Shown here: positions 17,814 through 27,404 of the stretch, piece after piece
Position numbering within the stretch: position 1 is the stretch's first letter
Layout: each line of letters starts with the position of its first letter
From: Chitinibacter sp. FCG-7
Lineage (GTDB): Bacteria; Pseudomonadota; Gammaproteobacteria; Burkholderiales; Chitinibacteraceae
Assembly: GCF_040047665.1 (NCBI RefSeq)
Contig: NZ_CP157355.1
Location: forward strand, 2,108,001 to 2,172,000
DNA: 64,000 bases
Reading direction: 5' to 3'
Translations under genes and position numbers: made by a program
Notes under the pieces: generated by a model
What the model was told of the DNA's origin: nothing
The model's input: the letters and a program-made list of their open reading frames with translations, nothing else
Databases searched by the model: none

Positions 17814-18959
17814 TTACAGTGTTTCTTTAATCGCGTTGGCTTGCTCCAGCGCGTCTTGCGCGGTGTCGGCCAGCACATTGTAGTGGCCCATTTTGCGCCC
17901 CGGACGCGCCTGCTTTTTGCCGTACAGGTGCAATTTGGTATTCGGTGCGGTCATTAGCACTTCCCAGCGTGGCTCGCTGCCATCCTCGCCCCACACATCG
18001 CCGAGCAGATTGACCATTACCGCTGGTTTGAGCAGATCAGGCTTGCCCGGATACAGGCCACACATGGCGCGCACTTGCTGCTCGAACTGGCTGGTCAGCG
18101 TGGCGTCCAGCGTGTAGTGGCCGGAATTATGCGGGCGCGGCGCCATTTCATTGATCACCAGCGCGTCGTCTTCGAGCACAAAAAACTCCACCGCCATCAC
18201 GCCGATGTAATCGAGTTTTTCCGCCAGCTGCATCGCCATTGCGCGTGCGCGTTCGGTCACCTCCGCTGAAATGCGGGCTGGCACAATCGACACATCCAGA
18301 ATGCCATTCACGTGCTCGTTCTCGGCCACGGGAAAGCTCACCACTTCGCCCGCACGCGTGCGCGTGACAATCACCGAGACTTCGGATACCAGCGGCATCA
18401 TTTTTTCCAGCACACAGGGCTGGTGCTTCATTTCGGCGTGCGCAAAGCGCGCTTCTTCAGCGGTTTTCACGCGAACCTGGCCTTTGCCGTCGTAGCCCAG
18501 CCGCGCGGTTTTCAAAATGCCGGGCAGGTAGGCGGCCAAATCGCCATCCAGATCGCCTGCTGTTTTCACTGCGACAAACGGCGCGACATCCAGGCCAGCA
18601 TCGCGGATAAAGGTTTTCTCGGCAATGCGGTCTTGCGCAATCGCCACACAATCGCCCGACGGTGAAACCGGAATGCCTTGCGCGGCCAGCCAGCGCATCG
18701 AGTCAGCGTTAACGTTTTCAAATTCGGTGGTAATGGCCGCACAGTGCTCGGCCATATATTGCAAGGCTTCCGGGTCGGTGAATGATTTGCACAAATGCAC
18801 ATCGGCAAAATCAGCCGCGGGTGCGTGATTGTCCGGGTCGAGTACGGTCACGCCATAGCCCATGTTTTTGGCTGCGGCTGCGAACATGCGGCCAAGCTGG
18901 CCACCGCCCAGAATGCCCAACATCGCGGGTGGCAAGATGGGTTTAGTGTTGCTCATCAT
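17814..18959 (-). CDS. purK: 5-(carboxyamino)imidazole ribonucleotide synthase PurK
   Basis: An ATP-grasp enzyme that converts AIR and bicarbonate to N5-CAIR, acting with PurE. The N-terminal LGILGGGQLGRMFA and the ATP-grasp region DGKGQVRV and VEFFVLEDDALVINEMAPRPHNSGHYT are diagnostic. The length is 381. The ATG pair at 18959/18956 has AAGGA upstream; the longer frame to 19079 overlaps the small membrane gene and is not conserved. It overlaps the end of that gene by 17 bases. Confidence 0.95.
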   Translation of the reverse strand: MMSNTKPILPPAMLGILGGGQLGRMFAAAAKNMGYGVTVLDPDNHAPAADFADVHLCKSFTDPEALQYMAEHCAAITTEFENVNADSMRWLAAQGIPVSPSGDCVAIAQDRIAEKTFIRDAGLDVAPFVAVKTAGDLDGDLAAYLPGILKTARLGYDGKGQVRVKTAEEARFAHAEMKHQPCVLEKMMPLVSEVSVIVTRTRAGEVVSFPVAENEHVNGILDVSIVPARISAEVTERARAMAMQLAEKLDYIGVMAVEFFVLEDDALVINEMAPRPHNSGHYTLDATLTSQFEQQVRAMCGLYPGKPDLLKPAVMVNLLGDVWGEDGSEPRWEVLMTAPNTKLHLYGKKQARPGRKMGHYNVLADTAQDALEQANAIKETL

Positions 18960-19215
18960 CGTCTTCCTTAAATTGCAGTCTTGCTTTAAATGCCTGATGC
19001 CGTGCAAAGCCCCATTGCCCAAAGCCGTATACCCCGCCAGCCATTGCTGCCATTGGGTTTGCAGCCAATACCCCTTCAAGTAAAGGGTAGGTGCCGCTGT
19101 AGTGCCACAGGGCGGCCAGCAGCAGTGAGCAGGTGAGCCCCCAAAATAAACAGCCCTTGACCAGTATGTAATACCAGCAAGGGCGGAGGGTGTCGGCAGC
19201 GGTGCTTGGCGTCAT
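18943..19215 (-). CDS. small membrane protein in the purE-purK operon
   Basis: A 90-residue protein with one clear membrane helix (about residues 17-38), a probable second hydrophobic segment at 50-68, and an acidic C-terminus (KEDDDEQH). Its ATG overlaps the purE stop by four bases and its end overlaps the purK start, the pattern of a translationally coupled operon gene. I recognise no family. A link to purine synthesis is suggested only by position. Confidence 0.68.
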   Translation of the reverse strand: MTPSTAADTLRPCWYYILVKGCLFWGLTCSLLLAALWHYSGTYPLLEGVLAANPMAAMAGGVYGFGQWGFARHQAFKARLQFKEDDDEQH

Positions 19216-19700
19216 TCTACTTCAGGCAAATCCATCGCGAGCACGGTTTGTTTTTGTGTCTCGCGGAAATCGTTCAATTGTTGCGCCAGAGCCGGGTTGC
19301 TACCCGCCAGCATCGCCACGGCAAAAAGGCCAGCGTTGGCTGCGCCCGCTTCACCAATCGCAAAAGTGGCGACCGGAATGCCTTTGGGCATTTGCACAAT
19401 CGACAGCAGCGAATCTTCGCCACGCAGATATTTGGATGGCACCGGTACGCCCAGTACGGGTACGGTCGTTTTCGCGGCCAACATGCCCGGCAAATGCGCT
19501 GCACCGCCTGCACCGGCAATAATGCAGGTCAGGCCACGCGCCGCCGCTTCTTCGGCATATTGAAACAGCAAATCCGGGGTGCGGTGAGCCGAGACGACTT
19601 TGCATTCAAACTCGACGCCAAAAGCTTTGAGCTGCTTGGCTGCGTGTTGCATCACATCCCAATCGCTGTTGCTACCCATTACTACGCCGACTTGAATCAT
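19212..19700 (-). CDS. purE: N5-carboxyaminoimidazole ribonucleotide mutase PurE
   Basis: PurE class I interconverts N5-CAIR and CAIR. The start [25 protein letters not shown] and the glycine-rich [24 protein letters not shown] are the conserved active-site segments. The length is 162 residues. The ATG at 19700 has GGAG 9 bases upstream. It is the first gene of purE, a small membrane gene, purK and the alkD-like gene. Confidence 0.96.
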   Translation of the reverse strand: MIQVGVVMGSNSDWDVMQHAAKQLKAFGVEFECKVVSAHRTPDLLFQYAEEAAARGLTCIIAGAGGAAHLPGMLAAKTTVPVLGVPVPSKYLRGEDSLLSIVQMPKGIPVATFAIGEAGAANAGLFAVAMLAGSNPALAQQLNDFRETQKQTVLAMDLPEVE

Positions 19701-19811
19701 CGCCGTCAACTCCAAACGCAAAAGCGGTCAATTTTACCGAAAAAACAAGCAAGTCCGATAGGGTTTTGGATAAAAGGTGTCGATATTGCCGTGCATTTTT
19801 GTGTATTAGTA

Positions 19812-19840
19812 TTGACTAATGTTCTTATGTGCTGCATTAT
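19812..19840 (+). promoter_or_regulatory. sigma70 promoter for a short transcript
   Basis: TTGACT (19812-19817) and CATTAT (19835-19840) are separated by exactly 17 bases. The predicted start is about 19847. This is among the best -35/-10 pairs in the window and points away from purE. Confidence 0.6.
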
Positions 19841-19846
19841 CGCGGC

Positions 19847-19946
19847 ATGCACAGAGATAGGCCGCTCACGCGGCGGTGCTGTAGTGTTTTGTCTCCATCC
19901 TATGTCTTATTGAGCGCCGCAATCGATTGATTGTGGCGTTTTTTTT
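19847..19946 (+). ncRNA. predicted ~100-nt small RNA or leader transcript
   Basis: The unit is bounded by a good promoter and a strong terminator, about 100 bases in all. Internally GCCGCTCACGCGGC forms a small hairpin (19861-19874). A leaderless 27-codon frame could start exactly at the predicted 5' end (ATG at 19847, TGA at 19928-19930 inside the terminator stem); it would contain LTRRCC. It may therefore be a regulatory RNA or a leader-peptide attenuator for the gene at 20224. I cannot match it to a known sRNA family. It is inferred from signals only. Confidence 0.5.
19915..19946 (+). terminator. rho-independent terminator of the predicted short transcript
   Basis: A 10-bp stem (19915-19924 with 19929-19938, one G-U pair, loop GATT) is followed by eight T. 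It has no protein-coding gene upstream on the plus strand, which is why a short RNA is proposed. Confidence 0.8.
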
Positions 19947-20223
19947 GGCTCGCAGAGAATTGTATTCTCCGATGCCCGTTCCACATCCCGCAAAAGTACA
20001 GCTAGGCTAAAGAAGCCGCTACAGTGAGGGACGCAACGCCACTCAATTTTTTAACTTCTGAGGACAGGATTAATGGTCTTCAGGAGTGTTGCGAGAATCA
20101 AATATTACTTGAATTCCTATTCCTTATTATTAGACTGACGCAGCTATAGATATAAACGTAATAAATTGGGCGTTCGGCTGTGGCCTGAGTCCTGATTCTT
20201 CACGAAGGAGGGAACGAATAAGA

Positions 20224-21096
20224 ATGAAAAAACAGATTCTGTGCCTATGTACGATATTATTTTCTGCTGGCGCTTGGTCGACACCGACATCCACTATCAA
20301 TTGGATACTGAACGATTTTCCACCTTTTATTGACGTCAGCGGTGAAATGCCAGGCAAGGGGATTGCCGATGAAATGCTACGCTTTATTATGCCGCGCATG
20401 CCGGAGTACACTCACCATTTTGAAGTGGCCAGCATTGCACGGGCGCATGGATTGATGGCGCAAAAGCAGCTGGTTTGTCACCCCGCGCTACTGATGAATG
20501 ACGAGAGAAAGAAAATCATGGAGTTTAGCGACCCTGTGTTTTTCATCCTCACGCACCGCATCTTGATTCGCGAAGATAAACTGGCGCGTTTTAAGCCTTA
20601 TATGACCGCCGATGGCAGCATTGATGCCCTGCGACTAGTCAAGGATTCCAGCCTGGTTACTGCAGTAACTGAAAAGCGCGGCTACTCACCATCGATAAAC
20701 GCCGCACTGAGCAGCGTACAGGGAAGTCCACATATTCTGAAAGCTGGGGTGCAGTTTAGTGCTCCATTTAATCAGTTGACCTCAGGCTGGATCGATTATT
20801 TATTTTCCTATCCCGCAGAGTATGGCTGGTATCGCGAACAGAATGCCGAGGCGAAAAAGGTCAAAATGAAAACGCTGCGAATCAGCGGTGATCCAGAGTT
20901 TATCCTGGGTTATGTAACCTGCACCAAGGGTGAGTGGGGCGAGCAGGTGATCAAAAAGGTCAATGCCGCCATTAAATCAGCAGGGACAAGACCGCCTTGG
21001 GTGGATAAAACAATCTTTTACACTGAACGGAGCGAGGTGAAGAAATTTGAGAAAACCTTCAATCGCCATAATCCATATCGCAATGCAGTCAACTAA
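20224..21096 (+). CDS. periplasmic substrate-binding-like protein (SBP_bac_3 fold)
   Basis: A 290-residue secreted protein with a signal peptide ending near AGAWSTPTS. The WILNDFPPFIDVSGEMPGKGIADEML start resembles the ligand-binding lobe of amino-acid binding proteins, and it resembles a subgroup of orphan binding proteins found near signalling genes. A strong AAGGAGG lies 12 bases before the ATG. It is followed 12 bases after its stop by the membrane diguanylate cyclase, so it may deliver a ligand to that sensor; this is inferred from position. Confidence 0.8.
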   Translation: MKKQILCLCTILFSAGAWSTPTSTINWILNDFPPFIDVSGEMPGKGIADEMLRFIMPRMPEYTHHFEVASIARAHGLMAQKQLVCHPALLMNDERKKIMEFSDPVFFILTHRILIREDKLARFKPYMTADGSIDALRLVKDSSLVTAVTEKRGYSPSINAALSSVQGSPHILKAGVQFSAPFNQLTSGWIDYLFSYPAEYGWYREQNAEAKKVKMKTLRISGDPEFILGYVTCTKGEWGEQVIKKVNAAIKSAGTRPPWVDKTIFYTERSEVKKFEKTFNRHNPYRNAVN

Positions 21097-21108
21097 CAGG
21101 GGTTGAAG

Positions 21109-22760
21109 TTGTCGGCCACCAAACCTTGTCACTCGATTACACCGCTTGCACGCCGCTTGTTATTCTGGGTACTGCTGATTAGTGCTTTTAATGCCTTGCT
21201 TGCCATTTCGGTGCAACTGACGCTCGATTACCGGCGTGATTTGGCCGATCTTGGCGACAATCTTAGTTTTATTCGTAAAAGCCAGAGCGAAAGTCTGGCC
21301 GCAGCAGCTTGGAATTTTGATCAGCCCTTGGTGCAGGTTCAGCTCGATGGCCTTGTCCAGTCCCCCTGGATTGCCGGAGCGATGGTTCGCTATGGCCCCA
21401 ATGAGGGCGCGCACGCTTCGGCTGGCACTATCGATGAAAAACAGGCCGATTTGTTATCCTACCCCTTGGAGTTTGCCGCGGGAACGCGCCGGATCAAAGT
21501 CGGTCGCTTAATTGTTGCCCCAAATCTTGACCTTGTTTATCAGCGAACATTCGATCGTGGCATTGTTGTTGCTGCCACGCAGGGCATGAAAACGCTGATC
21601 TTTTCAATGGCCTTATTGATCTTGCTGCATTATCTAGTGACGCGTCATTTGTCGCGTTTGCTGGACTATGTACGCAGTTTTCAGTTGGGTGAGCAGATGA
21701 ATACCTTAAAACTGGAGCGCGGCAAAAATGAATCGGAAGATGAGCTGACCACCCTCGCTGCCGCGCTGAATCAGAACTACGCCAAGCTAAACGAATATCA
21801 TCTGGCTGAGCAGCGTCAGCTTGAGTATCTTGAGCAAGAAGTCGCTCGACGAACTCAGCACCTGGATCAGGCGTTACTCGAGCAGCAAGCGATTTTTGAT
21901 AATTCGCTGACCGGCATTGCCTTTCTAAAAAATCGGGTCTTTATGCGCTGCAATCAGAGCTTCGAGAGAATCTTTGGCTATGAAGCCGGAGAGCTGATTG
22001 GGCAGTCGACTCGCACCTTGTACCCCAGCTATGAAGACTTCGAACTGGCAGCAAAGCATTTCATGCCCATTCTGCAAAGCGGGCAAGTCGCTGAAAATGA
22101 TTTTCAGCTAATCCGTAAAGATGGCAGCAAGGTCTGGTGTGCAGCCAGCTTAAACAGATTGATATTAATGATCCAGAACAGGGCGCAGTTTTAACCTTGC
22201 AGGACATTACTGTGCGCCGCGAAACCGAAGATGCCATGGAAAAACTGGCCAAGCTTGATGGTTTGACCGGCATTGCGAATCGACGCACATTTGATGAAGC
22301 ATTAAATATGGCTTGCCGGGAAGCTGTGCGCAACAATTCAGGGCTGACTCTGGCGATGCTGGATGTCGATTTCTTCAAGCAATTTAACGACCATTATGGA
22401 CATAGCGCCGGTGATGAGGCATTGCGTGCCGTTGCCTGCGCTATTGCAGAGTCGGCCCGTCGCCCCTATGACGTGGCGGCCAGATATGGCGGAGAGGAGT
22501 TTGCCCTGTTGCTGCCGGGTTGTCTGGATGCCGCTAATTTGCTTGAACGGCTACGTTTATCGGTGCTGGATTTGGCAATCCCGCACGCGCATTCAACAGT
22601 GCAGAGTGTGATTTCTGTCAGCATTGGCGCGCTTTGCCTCACTGGAGAAGAGTGTCAACCAGACAGCTTGCTGCGCAAAGCCGATGAGTTGCTTTATGCC
22701 GCTAAGCATGCTGGACGTAATCGCGTTATGTGGCTGAGTGCAACGGAAAGAGCCAATTGA
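21109..22760 (+). pseudogene. membrane PAS-GGDEF diguanylate cyclase, split by a frameshift
   Basis: Two frames make one protein. The first (to a stop at 22194) has a TM helix (about 15-38), a periplasmic sensor region, a second TM helix (about 165-185), a HAMP-like/coiled-coil linker and a PAS domain. The second frame continues with LKQIDINDPEQGAVLTLQDIT, then a GGDEF domain with intact RYGGEEFALLLPG. The frames join near 22150, where one missing base (for example a C after AGC) would restore the reading frame. Start is TTG at 21109 with GGGG upstream. It is a recent mutation or a sequencing error; the domain itself is not decayed. Confidence 0.8.
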
Positions 22761-22875
22761 GAGTCCCTTGCCTATGAAGGGGTATTAATTGGCAGAGCAT
22801 TTGCGGGCCAACCCGCTCCGCTGCCTTCTGAAGCAGAGGCATAATCAGGATATTTTTTGTCAGGGCGCGCGGCCA

Positions 22876-24222
22876 CTATTTCCCAATACAGAATCGGCTG
22901 AAGATCACGCCGAGCAAATCATCGGAGCTAAATTCGCCGGTGATTTCATTCAGGCAATTTTGCGCCAGACGCAATTCCTCTGCCAAGATCTCAATCTGTA
23001 AATATGCCGCATCGGCGGTGTGTAAATGTTCGCGTGCGGCGCGGATGGCGGTGAGGTGGCGCTCGCGGGCGATGAAGACGCCATCGTTCATACCTCCCCA
23101 TCCTATTTGCTTGAGGAGCTTGATACGTAATTCTTTCAGGCCTATACCCTGCTTGGCCGAGACATGGATTTCATCTTCAGCCACTTCGCCGGGCGTCTCG
23201 CCGGTTAAATCGATCTTGTTGAACACGCGCAGCACTTTCAGCGTAGGCGGCAGTTTGTTCAAAATATTCTGATCGTGTTCGGTAATGCCTTCGCGGCTGT
23301 CGAGCAGCAGTAGCGCCAGATCGGCTTTGTCGACCGCCGCCCACGTGCGCTCGATGCCGATTTTTTCGACGGTATCGTCGGTATCGCGCAGACCGGCGGT
23401 GTCGATCACATGCAGCGGTACGCCGTCGAGCTGAATCAGCTCGCGCACCGTGTCGCGCGTTGTACCTGCGATGTCGGTGACAATCGCCACGTCTTCACCG
23501 GCAAGTGCATTCATCAGGCTGGATTTGCCGACATTGGGCTGGCCGATCAGCACCACGTGCATGCCTTCGCGCAATAACTTGCCTTGCGTGGCGGTGGCGA
23601 GCGTGGTTTCCAGCTGCGCGGCAATGCCAGCAAGTTTGCCGCGCGCGTCGGCGGCTTCGAGAAAATCAATGTCTTCTTCGGGGAAATCGAGTGTGGCTTC
23701 AACCAGCATGCGCAGCGTGATCAGCTCGTCGACCAGCGTGTGTACTTCGCGTGAAAAAGCGCCGTCGAGCGATTTGAGCGCTGATTTGGCGGCGGCTTCC
23801 GATTGTGCGTCGATGATGTCGGCGACAGCTTCGGCCTGCGCCAAATCAAGTTTGCCATTGAGAAATGCGCGCTTAGTGAATTCACCCGGTTGCGCGTGAC
23901 GTGCGCCCAGCTCAATGCAGCGTTTGAGCAGCATATTCATTACGACGGGGCCGCCGTGGCCTTGCAATTCGAGCACGTCTTCGCCGGTGAATGAGGCCGG
24001 ATTGGGGAAAAACAGCGCGATGCCTTCATCGAGCGTGCTGCCATCCGCGGCTTTGAAGTGCGCAAAATGCGCAAAGCGCGGCTTCATGGCGGCCTGGTCG
24101 CGCCCGAGCAGGCCCGCAATCACTGGCGCAATGTATTTGCCTGACACGCGAATCACGCCGACGCCGCCTCGTCCGGGGGCGGTAGCAATGGCGGCGATGG
24201 TGTCGGTTACGTATAAAGTCAT
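22876..24222 (-). CDS. mnmE: tRNA uridine-5-carboxymethylaminomethyl modification GTPase MnmE
   Basis: With MnmG it modifies the wobble uridine of several tRNAs. It has an N-terminal folate-binding domain ([20 protein letters not shown]), a helical domain with an inserted G domain, and the C-terminal FCIGK that carries the catalytic Cys. The GTPase motifs are [18 protein letters not shown] and [10 protein letters not shown], with the specificity motif at FNKID. The length (448) is normal. It is near yidC, yidD, rnpA and rpmH, the usual origin-side order. Confidence 0.97.
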   Translation of the reverse strand: MTLYVTDTIAAIATAPGRGGVGVIRVSGKYIAPVIAGLLGRDQAAMKPRFAHFAHFKAADGSTLDEGIALFFPNPASFTGEDVLELQGHGGPVVMNMLLKRCIELGARHAQPGEFTKRAFLNGKLDLAQAEAVADIIDAQSEAAAKSALKSLDGAFSREVHTLVDELITLRMLVEATLDFPEEDIDFLEAADARGKLAGIAAQLETTLATATQGKLLREGMHVVLIGQPNVGKSSLMNALAGEDVAIVTDIAGTTRDTVRELIQLDGVPLHVIDTAGLRDTDDTVEKIGIERTWAAVDKADLALLLLDSREGITEHDQNILNKLPPTLKVLRVFNKIDLTGETPGEVAEDEIHVSAKQGIGLKELRIKLLKQIGWGGMNDGVFIARERHLTAIRAAREHLHTADAAYLQIEILAEELRLAQNCLNEITGEFSSDDLLGVIFSRFCIGK

Positions 24223-24289
24223 GATGAAAACGCGGTATCAGCAAACCGCCATGATACCGCGTCTGATCGGTGCTGGCTCTAGCCCGGAC

Positions 24290-24793
24290 TTAATGGTGCA
24301 TGCCTTCCATACCCGCCATCGGTGCTTCTGCCATCAGCAATGTGGGATCGAGCATGCCGAAAATCATCGCGATATGCGCCACGACCAAGAAGATCGCGAC
24401 AAAGATCGCGTGCAGTTTCAGCTTGCGTTCATCGTCCCAAGCTTTGCAGATCAGCCCGAGATCGAGCAGCGCCATGCCGCCGAGCGGAATAATGCCGCTG
24501 AGATAAAAACCCACCGCAATCACGTCGGCCGCACCCAGCCAACCGCCGCTGGCGGTCAGTGGAATCACGGCGGTTTTCATCAGGTAAATGAACACGCCAG
24601 TGAAATAAATACCGCCGACGATGCTGGCAAAGCGATTAATCTGCCGCAGCGTGCCGTTCAGTTGCCGTGAAAACAGAATAAATAATTCGGTAATCGCAAC
24701 GGTTTCGGCAAGGATCACCGGAATCGCCATAAACAGAATCAGATTCCACGGTTGATTGTCGGCCAATAGGGCCATGTAATGGGTCATATTCAT
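24290..24793 (-). CDS. multi-pass membrane protein, possibly DUF6803 family
   Basis: A 167-residue protein with four to five membrane helices (about 15-35, 42-60, 73-92, 100-120 and 128-147) and a His/Met-rich tail (MAEAPMAGMEGMHH). The tail could bind a metal such as copper; that is a guess. I place it only tentatively in a domain-of-unknown-function permease-like family. The ATG at 24793 has GGAG 7 bases upstream, so I do not use the longer frame to 24874. It lies between mnmE and a small cysteine-containing membrane protein. Confidence 0.75.
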   Translation of the reverse strand: MNMTHYMALLADNQPWNLILFMAIPVILAETVAITELFILFSRQLNGTLRQINRFASIVGGIYFTGVFIYLMKTAVIPLTASGGWLGAADVIAVGFYLSGIIPLGGMALLDLGLICKAWDDERKLKLHAIFVAIFLVVAHIAMIFGMLDPTLLMAEAPMAGMEGMHH

Positions 24794-24964
24794 GATTTTT
24801 CTCCGCAGGGGCGCAGCAAGGCGTGCGCCCAATTGAGTGCGTTTAAACAGGCTAACTAAGCCAAAAATTCCCACGCATCGTTACCTCGCCTCGCCGTACG
24901 TGTGTACTGTCTTCGGCTCGCAGCCTAGCGTGGAAAGTTTTGTCTATCTACTTATTTGCTGGGT

Positions 24965-25285
24965 TTAGACGGCGGAGAGCTTGGGTGGGGGCGAGGGTGG
25001 CGTTTGTACGATGCTGATAAAGCCAGGCTGGGGCAGGGCCGTGCGATGCTGGCGATATTGCAGCGTAGCTGGTGCGTAGGCTATCGGCGCTGGCAGCGCG
25101 CAATGACCAAGGCAATCAAGCGCTTGCTGCGGGCTGGTGGTGCTGGGACGGTTTTGATCGACACAATGACTGGCGATGGTCGGCGTCGCGTGCTGGCTGA
25201 CGGCAGCAAAGCGCAGGCTGGCGCTAAAAAGTAGCGTCAGTGCGAGCAGCAGAATGCGAATAGAACGCCAGCTGGGTTTGAACAT
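24965..25285 (-). CDS. small periplasmic/membrane protein, DUF2946-like
   Basis: A 106-residue protein with an N-terminal hydrophobic segment (IRILLLALTLLFSASL) and a short tail containing HC and DCLGHC cysteine/histidine pairs and a Pro-rich end (TPPSPPPK). This layout is seen in DUF2946 proteins, some of which lie beside copper genes. Start at ATG 25285; the ribosome-binding site is weak. The Met/His-rich membrane protein next to it on the same strand hints at metal handling but does not prove it. Confidence 0.6.
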   Translation of the reverse strand: MFKPSWRSIRILLLALTLLFSASLRFAAVSQHATPTIASHCVDQNRPSTTSPQQALDCLGHCALPAPIAYAPATLQYRQHRTALPQPGFISIVQTPPSPPPKLSAV

Positions 25286-25458
25286 GATGCCATCGTTATC
25301 GATGAGATGGATTTGATTGTGAAAGCAAAACGCGCACAAGATATTGCGCCAGATCAGCCTTTGCAGTCTGGTGGGATGGCTTGATGAGTAGTTAAGGGGT
25401 ATTGCCTGCTGGGCTAAGTTGGGTAAGGTCTGGTGGCGTATACCTGCCTTGGTAATAA

Positions 25459-25485
25459 AAAGCCACCTCGAAATGAGGTGGCTTT
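25459..25485 (-). terminator. rho-independent terminator of the rpmH-yidC operon
   Basis: An 11-bp perfect stem (25459-25469 with 25475-25485, loop GAAAT) lies 18 bases past the yidC stop, followed on the minus strand by TTTTATTACC. Confidence 0.85.
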
Positions 25486-25503
25486 GTTGATTGCGCCTAG
25501 CGA

Positions 25504-27156
25504 TTAGCTGTTCTTGGCGGCTGCAGCTTGTTTTTCAACCTGCTTGGTAATCACATACTGCTGAGCGATCGACAAGATGTTGTTCACGACCCAGTACAGT
25601 ACCAAACCGGCCGGGAAGAAGAAGAAGAACACCGAGAAGGCAATTGGCATCCACTTCATCATCTTGGCCTGCATCGGATCAGGTGGCGGTGGCGACAATG
25701 ACGATTGCACGTACATTGACACGGCCATGATCAGCGGCAGGATGTAGAACGGGTCTGGAATCGCCAGATCGTGAATCCAGAATTCCCACGGTGCCTGACG
25801 CAGCTCTACGGCGGCCAAGAGCATCCAGTAGAAAGCGATAAAGACCGGAATCTGCACCAGCATCGGCAGGCAGCCGCCGAGCGGGTTGACCTTTTCGGTC
25901 TTGTACATTTCCATCACCGCTTGCTGGAATTTCATGCGGTCATCGCCATGACGCTGTTTCAGCGCTTCCATGCGTGGCGCAAGCTGGCGCATTTTCGCCA
26001 TTGAGCGGTAGCTGGCGCTGGCCAATGGGAAGAAAGCCAGTTTGATCAGTACCGTCACCAGAATAATCGCCCAGCCCCAGTTGCCCACAAAGCCGTGGAT
26101 AAACTGCAGTACGGCAAACAGCGGCTTACTGAAGATGGTAAACATGCCGTAGTCTTTAACCAGGTCAAAGTCTTTGGCAACGGCGTCAAGACGCTTGGTT
26201 TCTTGCGGGCCGACATAGAGGCCGACTGATTTTTCCGCTTTTTGTCCGGTCGCAATGGTCGGGATATCAACGGTGGCGCTGACGGCAAACATATTGTCTG
26301 GCAGGGCTTTCATCTCATAACGGCAAGCGTTTGGTGTACATACACCTGCACCGTCTTTTGGCGAGAAAATCCAACCAGAAGCAAAGTAATGCTGAATCAT
26401 CGCAATCCAGCCGTCTTTGGCGCTTGGGACGTATTTCGCTTCGCCTTTGGTGATTTTTTCAAAGTCCACTTTTTGGAACTTGCCTTCGTCGGTGTAAACC
26501 GCCGGGCCAGTGAAAGTGTGCGTGCCAAACATGCCCGGATTTTCTACTTTGCCGTCACGGATCAGGCGGTAGTAGGCGCTGGCCGTCACTGGCGCTGTGC
26601 TGGCGTTGACGATTTCATACTTCACGTCCACCACATACTGGTCGCGTTTGAAGGTATAGATTTTGGCAATTTTGACGCCGCTGGCCGTCACTTTTTCCAA
26701 GCGAACGGCCACTTCATTCTGGCCATCAGCCAGTGTGTAGCTGCTTTGTGCGCTGGTAAAGACGTCTTTGTGCGTTGGTAGGCCATCACCGAGCAAGCCG
26801 GTTTGCGCCACATAAATGTGCTCGCCTTCATCTTGCAGCAGGGTGAATGGCTTTTTCGGGTCTTTGCTGTCGCCGTGCTTGAGCAATTTCACTTCACGCA
26901 GGTCGGCACCATTGGTGTCGATCACCGCTTGCAGCAAGTCGGTGGTGACGCTGATGCGCTGGCCCTTGGCCAGACGGCCTGCTTCAGGTTGCGCAGCGGT
27001 GCTGGCTGTTGCCGTTGCAGCGCCCGAGGCAGTGGCAACGCTGGAAGCAACCGCAGGCTTTTTAATCTGCGGGTATTGCTTCTCCATATACTGCTGCCAG
27101 AAATACAAAATGCCGAACGACAGCGCAATAAATACGATGAGTCTCTTGGTATCCAT
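25504..27156 (-). CDS. yidC: membrane protein insertase YidC
   Basis: YidC inserts and folds inner-membrane proteins, alone or with SecYEG. It has an N-terminal TM helix (RLIVFIALSFGILYFW), a large periplasmic domain (about 60-330) and five C-terminal helices with LGGCLPMLVQIPVFIAFYWML and ILSIAQQYVITKQ. The length (550) matches Gram-negative YidC. The start MDTKRL at 27156 is preferred over an upstream GTG or TTG extension. It follows yidD and rnpA on the minus strand and ends at a strong terminator. Confidence 0.97.
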   Translation of the reverse strand: MDTKRLIVFIALSFGILYFWQQYMEKQYPQIKKPAVASSVATASGAATATASTAAQPEAGRLAKGQRISVTTDLLQAVIDTNGADLREVKLLKHGDSKDPKKPFTLLQDEGEHIYVAQTGLLGDGLPTHKDVFTSAQSSYTLADGQNEVAVRLEKVTASGVKIAKIYTFKRDQYVVDVKYEIVNASTAPVTASAYYRLIRDGKVENPGMFGTHTFTGPAVYTDEGKFQKVDFEKITKGEAKYVPSAKDGWIAMIQHYFASGWIFSPKDGAGVCTPNACRYEMKALPDNMFAVSATVDIPTIATGQKAEKSVGLYVGPQETKRLDAVAKDFDLVKDYGMFTIFSKPLFAVLQFIHGFVGNWGWAIILVTVLIKLAFFPLASASYRSMAKMRQLAPRMEALKQRHGDDRMKFQQAVMEMYKTEKVNPLGGCLPMLVQIPVFIAFYWMLLAAVELRQAPWEFWIHDLAIPDPFYILPLIMAVSMYVQSSLSPPPPDPMQAKMMKWMPIAFSVFFFFFPAGLVLYWVVNNILSIAQQYVITKQVEKQAAAAKNS

Positions 27157-27194
27157 TTTATACGGACGAGCTCCCAACTCAGATTAAGTAGAAA

Positions 27195-27404
27195 TTAAGG
27201 TACCGGATCGTGGCCACAATCACCCCAGGGGTGGCAGCGGCATAAACGGCGTACAGTCAGATAGCTGCCTTTGGCTGCGCCGTATTTCTGTACGGCTTCA
27301 ATGCTGTACTGCGAGCAGGTCGGCACAAAGCGACAGCGCGGGCCCAGCAGCGGGCTGATCATAAGCTGATATAGTTTCACGAATGCGATGATAAGGCGCG
27401 ACAT
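27195..27404 (-). CDS. yidD: membrane protein insertion efficiency factor YidD
   Basis: A 69-residue protein with an N-terminal amphipathic helix ([18 protein letters not shown]) and the conserved [23 protein letters not shown] and [18 protein letters not shown] segments. YidD assists YidC-dependent insertion at the inner membrane. It overlaps the end of rnpA and is followed 38 bases later by yidC, the conserved order. Confidence 0.96.
   Translation of the reverse strand: MSRLIIAFVKLYQLMISPLLGPRCRFVPTCSQYSIEAVQKYGAAKGSYLTVRRLCRCHPWGDCGHDPVP

Larger units (their letters stand above)
19701..20223. other. 523-base intergenic region between purE and the binding-protein gene
   Basis: No conventional gene is visible. 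It holds a sigma70-type promoter (19812-19840), a predicted short transcript with terminator (19847-19946), a 6-3-6 inverted repeat GAGAAT-TGT-ATTCTC (19955-19969) and an imperfect 8-bp hairpin around 20055-20085 (CTGAGGAC / GTCTTCAG). The remaining sequence shows nothing I can name. The 708-base plus-strand frame that covers purE in antisense ends here and is a shadow. Confidence 0.6.

Noticed and set aside
19206..19913. 235-residue plus-strand frame opposite purE
   Set aside because: It lies over the conserved purE gene and has no recognisable sequence or start signal.
19847..19930. 27-codon frame with LTRRCC as a definite cysteine-sensing leader peptide
   Set aside because: It resembles leader peptides of other bacteria only loosely, and has no ribosome-binding site; kept as an alternative reading of the predicted RNA.
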